From Acanthamoeba lenticulata (Eukaryota > Discosea > Longamoebia > Acanthamoebidae): a stretch of DNA of 23,988 bases. The DNA lies in NCBI GenBank assembly GCA_002179805.1, contig NAVB01003528.1, forward strand, positions 1 through 23,988, read 5' to 3'. A program made the translations under genes and the position numbers. The notes beneath the pieces were generated by a model. That model had not been told where the DNA came from. It was given only the letters and a program-made list of their open reading frames with translations, and ran no database searches. Positions 11,066 through 22,035 of this stretch are shown here, one piece after another; position 1 is the first letter of the stretch, and each line of letters starts with the position of its first letter.

Positions 11066-11907
11066 ATGGCGGAAGCAAGCATAACATGGAGGGTTGCAGA
11101 TGAGATATTGCCAGGACTCTATCTTGGTGATGCAGAAGCTGCGTGCAACCGGACGGTACGTCCCTGCTTGTTGTCTTTTTCCTTTAACCGAAGCCTTGCC
11201 GACCCATTGAATTAAAACAGGGCCTTCAACAAAAGGGCGTCACCCACATCCTATGCGCAGTCAAGGGCATGCGTCCCCGCTACCCTGAGGTGCTTGCCGC
11301 GCCTTGCTGTGTGAAACGTGCATCGTAAGTGGCTGCCTCACCCTTTCACCGCAGCATTTTGTGTACAAGAGTGTAGAGTTGATGGATGACGAAGAGGAAG
11401 ACATCCTGAGCCACATCGAGTCCAGCATCGCGTTCATTGAGGAGGGCCGGCAAGCTGGCGGCATTCTTGTTCACTGGTAAATGATGTCCGCTCGAACACT
11501 TCGTCCACATAAGCGCTCACCAGCTGCTGTATCGCATGCAGTGCGGCCGGTATCTCCCGCAGCGCGTCCTTGACCGTTGGTACGCCAAGCTGTTTCCCCT
11601 TGGGTGGTACAGGTGACCAAGCTGATCTCTACATTGGGGTGACTCTTCCACACGCCACAGCCTACGTGATGAAGCAGATGGGACTGCCTTACGACAAGGC
11701 GCTCGACTTTGTCATGAAGCGAAGATGGATCTCGCCAAACGAAGGCACGCAGCGCTCGCTCCATGGGAAGGGAGGTCATCTTTGCTCATTCATGCTCTCG
11801 CACCGTGCTCATGCGGCTGCGCAGGGTTCGCACGGCAGCTGAAGCAGTATGAGGCGACGTTGAACTTGCCAGTCCCGAAGGAACCCGTCATGATGTACTG
11901 CAACTAG
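11066..11907 (+). CDS. Small atypical dual-specificity protein phosphatase
   Basis: A cysteine-based phosphatase of the DUSP/VH1-like class, about 161 residues, consisting of little but the catalytic domain. Exons: 11066-11155, 11221-11289, 11355-11476, 11542-11579, 11661-11744 (or to 11774), and 11825-11907; all phases close to 162 codons. The N-terminus reads ITWRVADEILPGLYLGD, a typical DSP opening. The active-site loop HCAAGISRSA is rebuilt across the intron that splits the Cys codon (TG|T), giving HCxxGxxRS. The candidate general acid lies in ELMDDEEEDILSHI. The end reads VMKRRWISPNEG|FARQLKQYE, matching the DSP terminal helix. The fifth intron uses either a GC donor at 11745, which gives the family-typical sequence, or a GT donor at 11775, which inserts 10 residues. 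The gene is transcribed toward the LOV-SAM-PB1 gene; the stop codons are 125 bp apart. No docking domain is visible, so the substrate is unknown. Confidence 0.88.
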
Positions 11908-12032
11908 CCGAGCATAGGCCATCCCTTGTTCTTGTTGTTGTGATGATCATCGTCGTCGTCAAAATTGGGCCGTGTGGAGCGGCGCACATAGGGCGCGCCC
12001 ACGCGAGTTATGTTTCTCGATCGCATTTCTCT

Positions 12033-14174
12033 TCATTCCCCACTTGCTGGTCGGTCTGTGGCGTCGGGATGTGGTGCGCGGGCAGGAAGCAGAGGATAGC
12101 AAGGCGTGGCGTGGACCAGGGAGGCCACGGGGAGGGAGGCCGAGAAGAAGGAGGAATTGGAAAGGAGCGAAAGCGACGGGTCCGTGAGCGAGGCCGAGTC
12201 GAGGGAGAGCGACGAAGAGGCAAAAGGCGACGAAAGGCCGAGCGACATGTCAGAGAGCATGGCTTGCGGCTGGTCGGCCTCGCTGGGCGACACCAGCCGT
12301 AATCGCATGACCGGCGTGCCCGATACCGAGTGACTCCGGCCGGCTATGACTCGACTGTGAAGCTGGTTGTGTCAGCAACAACAAGAACGGACCAGAGAGG
12401 ACCACCAGGGTCACGTACGCGATCGCTTGGGCGAGGTCCTCATCGTTCCGAAGGGTGAAGATGTGCATGTGCCGCGTCTCCACGGCTGCAGGCCGGATCT
12501 GGATGGCGGTCGCACTGCCGCCAAGGCAGTCCGGCTCCTCGTAGAGCTGCTGCACAACGCAATTGCTGAGGCGAGGAACAATTGATCGGATTTTGTTGCG
12601 GAGACGCGAGAAGCTCGTGTCTTTGTGGATGCTGAAGAGGTGCATGCGTTCTGTACGTAATTGAGTACAAAACCAAAAAACAGGTAAGCCAAACCGTTCA
12701 TTTTTTTGTCCGATGAACGGGTGCGCACCTCGATGAAGGCAGCGCACGGTGACCTTGTCGTGGACATCTGGCGGAAAGAACGTCTTCAGGTCGAATCGCA
12801 CCTTCTTGGGCCCTGAATCAACGCCGCGACAAGCGTTATCGGTTAGCGGGCCTGACTTTCTAAAGTGGCGATGAACGCTGCGGCGTACCGACGCGAGAGA
12901 GGGCTTGTAGTGAAATGGCAGAGTGGGAAAAGTCAAATGAAGAGAACGAGCTGGAGAAAGAGAGCTGCGGGTTGCGTTTGAGGCGCTTCATCTTCCGCTG
13001 TAGATACTCCCGATCCTGCTCGTTCGTCATTCCGAGCTTGTCGGCAAAACTGACGGGGTCCTGTTCAAGCAAGGCATGGGCGGCAAAAATGTCGTCAGCG
13101 TCACCGTCGTCGCGGCCAAGAAACGCAGACAATGGGCCGGCGGACCTTGGAGAAGAGGTCGGCGCCCACAATGTCGTTCTGGATAGCTTTGAGCGAGTAG
13201 TCGCCGAGGTCCACGTGGTCAAGCCACATGCCCACCTCGGGCGAAGTCCACTTGCGCGGGTCCGAGCCCATCTCGGTGAGCAGCGTGACGTCCTGCTGGA
13301 TGCCCACGTAGTGCGTCACCAAACCCTCACGGTCCTTGATCGGCTGCAAGCCACGTCGTACCCGCGCCACCAGCGTGTGAGTAGCGAGATCGAGCGGAGG
13401 TGAGACACGCAGGTGAGGCACGCGCACCAACGCCATGAATTTGTTCCAAAAGGGCGTGCCGTCCTTGCGGTAGTTGAGGAGGTGCGCCTCTACCTGCTCC
13501 CCGCGCTTTACAGCCGCGTTGAGCATTTCGACGGTCTGCTTGTTTGTACATTTGCCCTGGAGGATGCGGCAGTTGCTCCCCAGAATGTCCTTCTTCTCGT
13601 ACAAGGTGAGCCCCTCAAAGCTGTCGCTGGCGTAGATTACCGGGTAGTCGGGTACTCGCATGTCCGTTATCACCGTAACCTGTAACCATGGACGTTACTA
13701 CAGCACGGGAAGGGGTTGCAAGCACCTCCCCGAAGCCGCCCGTACCAGACAGTGGAGGTCGCCCATAAAAGGCCAGGCCTCGAGCACGGCCGGGCTGGTG
13801 AGAAAGGCCAGCGCTTCGGCGTCGCTCATGAATGTGAGCTCCTGCGGTGGTTTATCTTCGCCAGCGGCGTTAGGCTCGCTGCTTTCTGTTCCTGGGCTCA
13901 TGGGCGGCAGCGTCTCGGGAGCGCCCACGTCTGGCAGCGCTGGTGCGGCATTTGCTGGCAGCTCTGCTCGCGACTTCTTCCATCTTAAGATGCCCTTCTT
14001 AGGGCCTGACCCCCTCAGCTCGTCCGGTCTCTTCCTCTTCCTCGCGTTGCTGCCGTATTCCGGTGTTTCGCCTTCTGTCTGTGCATCCTCTTCAAACCGC
14101 ACCAAGAGGGCGCTGCCTTTCTCTATCTCTCCTTCTGCAGGCAGGTAGTCTTTGCTGCCGTAGGGGGGCTCCAT
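12033..14174 (-). CDS. LOV-SAM-PB1 protein, putative blue-light photoreceptor
   Basis: Seven exons join exactly: 14174-13746, 13679-13422, 13343-13146, 13060-12889, 12812-12729, 12650-12419 and 12354-12033, making 564 residues. The N-terminal 120 residues are disordered with basic clusters (KRKRP and GILRWKKSR; possible NLS). LOV core spans about 142-250: VTVITDMRVPDYPVIYASDSF, then GSNCRILQG with the photoactive cysteine at residue 180, then LLNYRKDGTPFWNKF and HYVGIQQDVT, which supply the flavin-contacting Asn and Gln. This is the full set expected of an FMN-binding, adduct-forming LOV domain. A SAM domain follows at about 260-325 (KWTSPEVGMWLDHVDL...FADKLGMTNEQDREYL). A PB1 domain lies at about 365-462, ending in the acidic NDEDLAQAI. 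The last 100 residues are Ser-rich. SAM and PB1 both support head-to-tail assembly, so light-controlled oligomerisation is a reasonable inference. Upstream GTG extension to 14231 rejected in favour of the ATG. Confidence 0.85.
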
Positions 14175-14550
14175 GTAAGCTGCGGCAGCTGTGCGCAGTG
14201 GCGGCAGAAGCCACGTACAAGATGTGTACACCGCAACCCAGTCGTTGTGCCTTGACAGTCAACAACCTAGGTGTGCGCGTGCTGGGGAGGTGGTGTGAAT
14301 GAGAGTTGTTGTTGGCGGGTTTGCCAGTTTTCGAACTGTTGCACTGCCGTAAGCAGCGACGGCTGATTGGACAAGTCGCTGCGGCTTTCCGTTCTCTTCT
14401 GGGGTCAGCCACAAGAAATTCACTGTGCTCCGGCGATCAACTCCACGTCAATTCATCTTGAAAACATTTTCCGGTTGGGCCGGGCCGCATCCAGCGGAGA
14501 ATGTGAAGTATGTACAAACATGCGACAAAGAGAGGAGAGACCCGTCCGGC
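14175..14550. other. Intergenic region between permease stop and LOV gene start
   Basis: This stretch lies between two minus-strand genes and should contain the 3' end of the large permease transcript and the promoter of the LOV-SAM-PB1 gene. I see no coding signal, repeat or RNA structure that I can support here. Confidence 0.4.
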
Positions 14551-17500
14551 TTAGAGACCCTTGATGGTGTGGGCGATCTCCTTGTGGCTGTACTTGCGAG
14601 CAGGGAGGTAGGAGCCCAGGATCGAAACGACGAACGAACAGAAAAGCAGGAAGAAGAAGAGGAACGTAGGGAAGTAAATCTCGACGTCCGTCTGGTTGAA
14701 CAACGCGTACTGCAGCGCCAGCGTGTAGGCCACCACAATGCCTGTCACCCGCAACCTCCCAGTCGTGAGTCGCAACAGCGACAGTTGGCCAGCAAGATGG
14801 AAGTAAAAAGAAAACGCACCGATGACGGTGGCCATAATGACAGACGTGAGGATGATGGCAAGCGCTTCGAACATGTACACACTCATCACTTGCCAGATCT
14901 GTGCCAGGAGCAATTACCAACGTGAGCAGAGATGGGGAACGGCAATAATGAAGGACAATGAGTCAATGTACATTGAGGCCGATAGCGCGGAGAACACCAA
15001 ACTCCCACGAGTTCTCGCTCACGTTGCTTGTGAACGAAATCCACAGCACGAAGAAGCACAGCAGCATCGCGATGGCCGTCACTGTTGAACACACAACGCC
15101 ACTTGATGGTCAGTCTTCACAAAAAGAAAAAAAAAAAACTTCTGCGTTGTGTGGCCACCCCACAGCGCCCCGCCTTGTGAGCTGATGTTAGAGTCAAGCC
15201 ATACCAACGTAGAAGAAGAGCATGAGCAGCCGAGTGGCCAACACTGTCGCGCCAACCAGTTCCGTCGTGTCCGACACCAGCACTCTGTCCCAGTGGTGGA
15301 GGGCAAAAGGGTCACGTCAGCCGGGAGGCCGCGGTGTGGGCAGGTTCTGCGAAGTGGAGGAGGAGTTTGGACCTGTTGTGCTTGATGAAGTTCTTGAGGC
15401 CGTTGATGACGAACTCACGCTGGTCACGCGTCACGCCATTCTTGAGCTTCACCAGCAGTTTGGCCTTGTTAGGCGTCTCCGGCGGTGGCTGCTTCTGTAC
15501 TCGCAAAGCGACGGTGCGCGTGACAACTTTGCGCGTAAGCAACTATCGAGAAGAACGGGTGACGATGATGATAATGCGTCGTACCCACTCCTTGGGCATC
15601 TTGAGCTGCGGGTTGGCCTTTGAGGCGTTCACGCGCACCTCGTACACCTAATTTTGACGAGGGAGCAGGCCGGCTAGCGTCAACAAGGCTTGTTCACACA
15701 GAGGACGACAAAAGGGGGGGAGAGGTACACACCTGTCGGACGATCTTGTTGTAGGCGTCCACGGAAATGATGATGGGTAGCTTGGCCTTGGCCAGCACCT
15801 TTAGCCACGTGAAATAGAGCGCAGGGAACTTGGACGCGAACGCCTGCATCCGGCCACCACCAAGAGGTCACCACAACACGACGACTCAGCCAAAAAGAGG
15901 AGAAAATGTGCCAAAAGAGAAGAGCAGTGGCGTACGCGAGGCTTGGCCAAGTACTTGATGCGCGTTTGGCCCACGTCAGGGCTGACGATGAACCGCACGT
16001 TGATCTGCATGGGCTGATCGATGTAGATTTGGAGGCCCTCCTGCGCGTGGGATTGACAATAGAAATAAATGATTGTGGTCGTGCTGAGCTTTCTGCAAGT
16101 ACAGAAGGAATCTGTATGGACGTACGTGGGCGGTCTCCATGATGGTATCGATGTAGTCCGTGTAGGTCTCCTCCAGGTTGTGGTCGACGTAATACGGGAT
16201 CGTCGATATCGGAACCTGAACCCCGGTCGAGAGCCCGTGTAAGAGCCAAAACTCGACGCTTCAAGCGTGTTTTGGGGATGGAGACAAAGGATGTACGTGA
16301 GGAAAGTAGGCCGAGTGGTGCTGCGCGAACTGCGTCACGTTGACAAGCTTGCCCGTGTTGACGACCGGGGGGATCTTGAGGTTCTTGTCCCACGACGTCA
16401 CGGCTGCGACACGCACAGGTGGGACGCCGGTCAAGATACCAGGCAAATGGGGCTAGGGCTGGAGGAACACCGTGGCGTACCCTTGCCAGCGTCGGTGAAG
16501 AGCGAGCGGACGATGTCGGGCTTCTTGTGCGGGGTCGAGGCATAGGAGAAGTGCTGGTCAATCGAAGAGAGCATGAGGTACTGATCGTAGGTCGACCAGA
16601 GCATGTTCTCCTCCACGCCGTGGATAGCCTGTACGCCACCATCGCGATCACCAATCCTTAGTTACTCATTGCGTCCTTTGCGTATGTGTGGCACGTGAGT
16701 GTGAGCGTCTCAGCACGCACCACCGAGCCATCGGGAGTGCCGGCCATATTGGAGACGTAGGTGCCCGTTAAGCCCGGTAACTCCGTGAGTTTAAATGCAA
16801 AGACTGTTGATTGGTGGCGTCGTCGAGTCGAAGGTGAGTACGGGTGTGAGGCTCCGGGGGATGGGAAGCGAGCAAGCCAGCGGGCACGTACAGGTGTAGT
16901 CCACGACGCCGCTCTTAGGGTCTTGCATGTGCGTGTGCAGGAAATCGCGCATCGATTCCTGCACAGGCAGTTCAGCAACATGTGAGAAGGAAGGGGCTAT
17001 TTGTTCTTTGGCTTGTGTTGGTTGTTGGTGACGCACCTCGTCCAAAGGTTGGTTGTAGTCAAAGGCCTGAATGAAGATGTCGCTGCCGCTTAGCAAACGA
17101 ATGTTGTCGCCGACCGACGCGGTCTGGATCTGGAAGATGGCCGCCGCAAAGATTCTGTCCAAGAGTACACCAATTGGTTAAAATTAAAATACATAAATAA
17201 ATAATTATTATTTATTTAATTGTTCAAATGAAATGTGAACAATAAACATAAAAAAGAGAGGAAGCAGCGTACACAAAGGCCACTGCGGTGGTGAACATGA
17301 GAGCTGTTTTCCTGTTTCTGTCCTTGTGCGCCGACAAGGCCTTGCGCACCACCACCTTGAGCCTGTTTCAAACCATCCCAATGGGAGAATAATCAATCGT
17401 TGAGGTCACGGTGCGGGTGAGAGGGTTGTTGGCTCCGTACTTGCTGGCGCCGCGCCACATGAGGGCGTGCAGCATAAGCTTCTCGATGCGGCCCTGGAGG

Positions 17501-20500
17501 ATGGAGGCCACAGTGGCGAGGCCCAGCACCATGCCCAGGAGGGTGGCGTTGATGAGACCCAGGAAGATGCCCCAGTACTGGTACCGGAAGGCAAACGGCA
17601 CGACGTAGAGCAGCATGAACCCAAAGATGATCATCATCACCGACCACACCGTCTGCAGCCAAAAACGCACACATGGTCAGAGCAGCACCGAGCGGCTACG
17701 ACGCTGATCGGAAGTGTACCTGCTCGACGGAGACGCCCAACTGCTCGAGGCGCACGATCTTGACGACGGTCTCGCTGAACTTCTGGTGGTAGACGTCGAG
17801 CGCATCACGCAGCGTGCGCGACAGCGCCCTCTGTTGATGATAACAAGAGAATGCGGGAGAGAGGTGGAGGTCAAACAACAGACTTCACCGCGAGTTAGGG
17901 TCAAGGAAGTGGGCCCACGTACGCGGATCGGGATGATGTTGGCAATGATTGGCATGAACAGGCCCAGCGAAACGCCCACCAGGATGGGCGTGGAGCCGAT
18001 TATCACGTCCAGCCTGCACCCAGCAAGCATCCATCCTGCGGTTGAGCAACGCAACTCACCTTTCTCCAGACATGTCGGTCAATTTGTAAACACGTACGGA
18101 GTCGATGTGTAGTTCGCGATGAAGTTGGCCACGATGATGTTGATGAGGAAGGCTAAGAACAAGCCCACCGCGATGCCCGGCGCCGAGAAAAACACGGCCT
18201 AAGGGAGAGACTCCGGTGAATGAGGCAACAGGTTGAACACGACGATGCTGATGAGGAGGGAAGAGGGTCCGGTGATTACCTGGATGGTGAGGAGCTGGAT
18301 GAGGGACTTGTGACGAAGGCCCAGCGCGCGGAGCATGCCATATTCGTAGGTCTTCTCCTCGGTATTGGAGAGCAGCAACGAGTAAATGACCAGCATGGAA
18401 TGCATGAGCAGGATCACCACCAGCCCAATCAAGATCTAACCCCCCCCCCAAGCAGGTCGTCAGCCCATAGCGCTCACTGGCTGAGCGACGAGGCGGGGAG
18501 GAATGTGCCTGGCTGAGGAACGACTGAGGAATGTCGGTGCCGCGCAGGAAGGTGTAGGCCGGCAGCGTGAAGCCGCCCTGGAAATCAAGGCCCAGAGCCA
18601 GAGACACCTGGTTGGTCCAGTCGATCATGTCCAGGTCGCGGCTCTCCTTGTCCTTGGTGTAGGTCTCCAGCCGGTCCTTCTTCTGCACGACCACCATCGG
18701 CGCAAAGTACTTTGGCCAACACAAACACAATGTGAAGTCAGACTGAGTTGTTCGCTGCCGCGAGCAAGGGGAAAGCCGCGAGCGTACGCCCATGGGGAAA
18801 TTGATGAGCAGCTTGTCCACGTTGTAGTTCTCCGAGTCGGGCGGGAGCGTGTAGCCCGGGATGTTGCCCATCAGCGAGCGAATCAGGCGGGCGTTGTCGC
18901 GAATGGGCCACGGCAGCCACTCCTGCACGCCGGCGCGTTTAGGCGTGAAGTACACAAGGGCAGACAACAACGGCACAGAGGAGGAAGGAGGAGTGTTGGG
19001 GGGAAGGGCTTACCTTGAAGAGAAGGAAGGGGATGTACTTGGCCTCCATCACGACAACGGTACCCAAGGCCGACGGCCACTTGCCCTCTCCGTCTTCGAC
19101 CGCACCGGCGACTGCACAGGAGGTGTGAGTACTCAGAGAGACGTCGACCACCAAGCTTGGCAGTTGCTACGACTGCCACGCACCTTCCAAGTCGGATGAG
19201 AACTTGAAGAGGTCGGTGTAGGTGACGTTCCCGGTGGGGTTGCCCGAGGCGATGCGCGCCAGCTCGTCGATCATGGTGTAGATGACGGGGTCGGTGAGGA
19301 CGTCGTTCAGGCGGACCGTCACCACTCCCGTGTGATCGGGGGTCTTCATAAGCACGGACACACCAGGCCCACATCATGTCAGCTTGTCCATCACCAAGAA
19401 CAGAGGGGGAGGGGAGTAAGCCTCACCTGGGCGATGATGGCCTGCACCAGCATTTGCAGGATCAACGGGGGAATGGTGAAGTTCAGTTGATGCTCTGCGC
19501 GCATCACACGGTCAGCCCTGCATCCACTGCCAGCCCGCCTGTGCCTATGGCGAGGCGAAGCGGGGCACACGTACCGAGCTGCTGGGCCAGGCCGGGGATG
19601 TCGTGTGCGTCGAAGACGACCGTCACGTTGGCGACCAGTCGATGGATGCCCATCGCCAGGAACTTCTTAAAAGAATTGTTGAGCTCGTCTGTCGAGAAGC
19701 CGCCCAGATCCTGGTTGGTCCCCCAAAACAACGTTGAGTTGGCGTCCTTCTCTCCCCCCCCCCCAATCCTTTGCGCAACCAGACAAGCGGGATACCGTGG
19801 CCAAGTCGCCGATGTCGATGGTCAGGGTGATGTAATCGTTTTTGTCGGCACCGATGTTACGCAGGAGCGGACCGCTGATGATGGCCTGTCGCTCACCCAA
19901 AGGAGGGAATGGCCAGCTGCGGCCAAGCCCGATTTCCTGTGTGCAAAGAACGAAACAAGACGGTCAGCACAGTCGCTCACGTGCAGTTTGAGGCGCATCG
20001 AGATACCTGTTCCTTCTCCGAGTCGATGACGAGGATGATCGCCGTCGAGTTGCGCGAACTGTCGAACCGATTCCCGACACGACCCAGCATGGTCCATCGT
20101 GGAACGGCGCCCGAGACGCCTGGCGCATGGGCCAGTTTGTGCTGAATGTCGGTCGCATTCAAAAGAAATCTGTGGCGCCAGCAGCACTCTATGCATCAGA
20201 GACATCGATCTACGGTTTGCCCCACAAGGACCGGCAGAGGCCGCACCCGCTCAAGTTGCCCAAGTCGGGCGACGACTTCTTGTCGCTTGCATCACCCGAG
20301 TGGTTGTTCCTGCGTGTGAGGCAGACGCCAGGTCAGTTGAGCAACTGCGTTAGTCAAGCACAAGGGCACAGCGGGCAAGTAAGTACTTGTCGTAGGACTG
20401 CGGAGACACGTAGATGGGCGTGCCGTCGGGAGTAATCAGCTGGTGGTGGCGCTCATGTTAGATCGCGTTGACAACGACGCGCGGAGACGCCATGCACCAC

Positions 20501-21403
20501 AGCGGGTGCCCAGTAACCGTACCAGGTCGTATTCGCCCACGGTGTTTTCGGCCAGCTTGACGAAAACGAGGGGTGACTTTGCCACGACCGCAGTCAAGGC
20601 ACTGTGGTGTGCACGACAACCAGGGGGTCAACGAGCGGCCGCGGGTCCCAATGTGAGCTTGTTTCGCAGAGTGGTGGAGCGGGAGGAAGAGAAGGAGGTC
20701 TTACACAATGGCAGCAACGGCGATGACGATGGTGATGACGGCGATGCAAAAGTTCTTCTTGTTCTTGAAAGAATCGACGCTGACGTAGCGCAGCGACACC
20801 CAAAAATCCATGGCCCAGAAAAGGAGGCCTTGAACAAGACTGTGCCACTGGGAAAGCGAAGAAGTGAGCCACGAGGTCTTGTGGGAGGGCGAGCACCAGA
20901 GCGAGCCATACCACGCGGGAGAAGGAAAACCGCTGTACATCTTGCCATATGAGCTTGTGGAGTGGCAGGTTGTCTTCCTCATCTTCGCCCTTGTGCTCGT
21001 CCTTGATGGAAAACGTCACCTTGGGGGGACTTTCGCCCTTCTTTCTTTGATGGGGGAGCGTTCCCCGGTTCCCATCTTGCTCTGTGCAGGTAGCAGCAAG
21101 GGTGAAAAGGGTAAGATGGAGGCACCACCGATTTCTATTGATGCACTTTTGGGTAGGAGCGCACGATGCGTGGACAACAGGGCCACACGAGGGTCGTTTA
21201 GTTCGCTCTCGGCACTGAGCTGACGCAGCATGGTCGGCGCCTCTGTCACAGTGGCGGTTTCGTCACCGCCTTCTTCCTCAAGCGCGTCGTCCTCAGCTCC
21301 CACAAGGGGGTCCTGGCAACGCGTAACACGTTGGATCGTTCAGTAACGAGAACAAAAAGGCCCGGGCGCTAATCGTTACCTCATAAACGGGTTTCCCCTC
21401 CAT
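14551..21403 (-). CDS. Very large FtsX/MacB-like permease with duplicated modules
   Basis: A polytopic membrane protein of about 1,450 residues in roughly 35 short exons. Exon 1 (21403-21380) encodes MEGKPVYE and joins in frame to 21312-21129, 21081-20912, 20847-20705 and 20601-20523. After an acidic cytoplasmic N-terminus comes the first membrane span (FCIAVITIVIAVAAIV). A long presumably extracytoplasmic region follows, with Asn-X-Ser/Thr sites. Then comes an FtsX core near 18480-17400, with SLLLSNTEEKTYEYGMLRALGL. A second module starts near 17370 (RKALSAHKDRNRKTALMFTTAVAF), has its own outer domain and ends in a second FtsX core near 15080-14551, with FTSNVRENSWEFGVLRAIGL. The (E/R)xxxExGxLRAxGL motif after a membrane helix is the hallmark of FtsX/MacB permeases, and it occurs once per half. 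No ATP-binding cassette is present in the protein or window. Such permeases normally pair with an ATPase for export or mechanotransmission; the substrate is unknown. The stop follows AHTIKGL at 14551. Confidence 0.8.
17194..17218. repeat. Perfect AT-only inverted repeat inside a permease intron
   Basis: A 12-bp arm (taaataaataat) at 17194-17205 is followed, after a single central t at 17206, by its exact reverse complement at 17207-17218. It sits in an AT-rich intron between the exons ending TAVAFV and starting RIFAAA. The surrounding exons are GC-rich, so the arms stand out. Confidence 0.85.
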
Positions 21404-21490
21404 CTAGCCACCTACGACAGCCGTACAAGATGCAGAAAGCAAGGCCTGGTAAAAACACCAAGAGGAAGGAAAAGGCACCTAAAACACAAG

Positions 21491-21496
21491 AAAAAA
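21491..21496 (-). terminator. Pol III terminator for tRNA-Phe
   Basis: On the minus strand, three bases beyond the tRNA-Phe discriminator, there is a run of six T residues (aaaaaa on the plus strand), the normal RNA polymerase III stop signal. Confidence 0.75.
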
Positions 21497-21499
21497 GAT

Positions 21500-21572
21500 T
21501 GCCCTCTGCCGGGTTTGAACCAGCGACCTCACGATCTTCAGTCGTGCGCTCTACCAGCTGAGCTAAGAGGGC
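21500..21572 (-). tRNA. tRNA-Phe (GAA)
   Basis: A complete 73-nt cloverleaf on the minus strand without intron. The acceptor arm GCCCTCT pairs with AGAGGGC, followed by discriminator A at 21500. The D-arm reads GCTC-AGCTGGTA-GAGC. The anticodon arm is CACGA-CTGAAGA-TCGTG with GAA at positions 34-36, and the T-arm is GCTGG-TTCAAAC-CCGGC. T8 and A9 are present. It is the nearest gene upstream of the large permease gene on the same strand, and it is divergent from tRNA-Asn. Confidence 0.95.
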
Positions 21573-21828
21573 TGCTTGTTCTTGTGTCTGTTAATGTACA
21601 CTGGGCGCCACTGCGATAGTAAAAAATAGATGCTCCCACTAATTCCCAGTCAGGCTGATAATACCTACCCAAATCATAATTATAATTAGTATTACTGTGT
21701 TATGTAGTATTATTTAGTTTAATGGCATTGGTAGGTTGAAACATATCATTTACAAGGCTAAGCAATATTGCAAAATAAAAAATATAAAAAAATTTTATTA
21801 AGGTTAAATTATAAAAATATAAACAAAA

Positions 21829-21972
21829 ATGGAGTCAAGAGATAAAGACTTGATAAAAAATCCTAGAAGTCCAATAAATAAAATATTTAATTATGGGCGA
21901 TTTTTGAACAGACTTACTTATGACAATTTTATTCCATTTGGCTTGAATGCGAAGCAACTTTATTGTTTGTAA
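21829..21972 (+). CDS. 47-codon AT-rich ORF of unknown origin
   Basis: An ATG preceded by aaacaaaa opens a 47-residue reading frame ending in TAA at 21970. It is rich in Asn, Lys, Ile, Leu and Phe (for example FLNRLTYDNFIPFGLNAKQL) and uses mainly A/T-ending codons, unlike all neighbouring genes. An in-frame TAA lies just upstream, so it is not an exon continuation. In such AT-rich sequence a stop-free run of this length is unusual but not impossible by chance. It could be a fragment of foreign, organellar or mobile DNA. No function is recognised. Confidence 0.25.
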   Translation: MESRDKDLIKNPRSPINKIFNYGRFLNRLTYDNFIPFGLNAKQLYCL

Positions 21973-22011
21973 AATTTTTCGGTCAGTGACAGAGGTCAAG
22001 GTATTGATGCT

Positions 22012-22035
22012 GATGATTTGATGATTTGATGATTA
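22012..22035. repeat. Three tandem copies of an 8-bp unit (gatgattt)
   Basis: Two exact copies of gatgattt are followed by a third with one change (gatgatta), close to the right end of the AT-rich island. It probably arose by slippage, although it could also be a terminal repeat array of the inserted segment. Confidence 0.8.

Noticed and set aside
10763..11215. 150-codon ORF extending the phosphatase upstream
   Set aside because: The portion before the ATG at 11066 has no phosphatase-like content, and the 3' end reads through the first intron.
19751..19764. Poly-C tracts here and at about 18439-18448
   Set aside because: They are homopolymer runs in permease introns, probably slippage or assembly artefacts; no function suggested.
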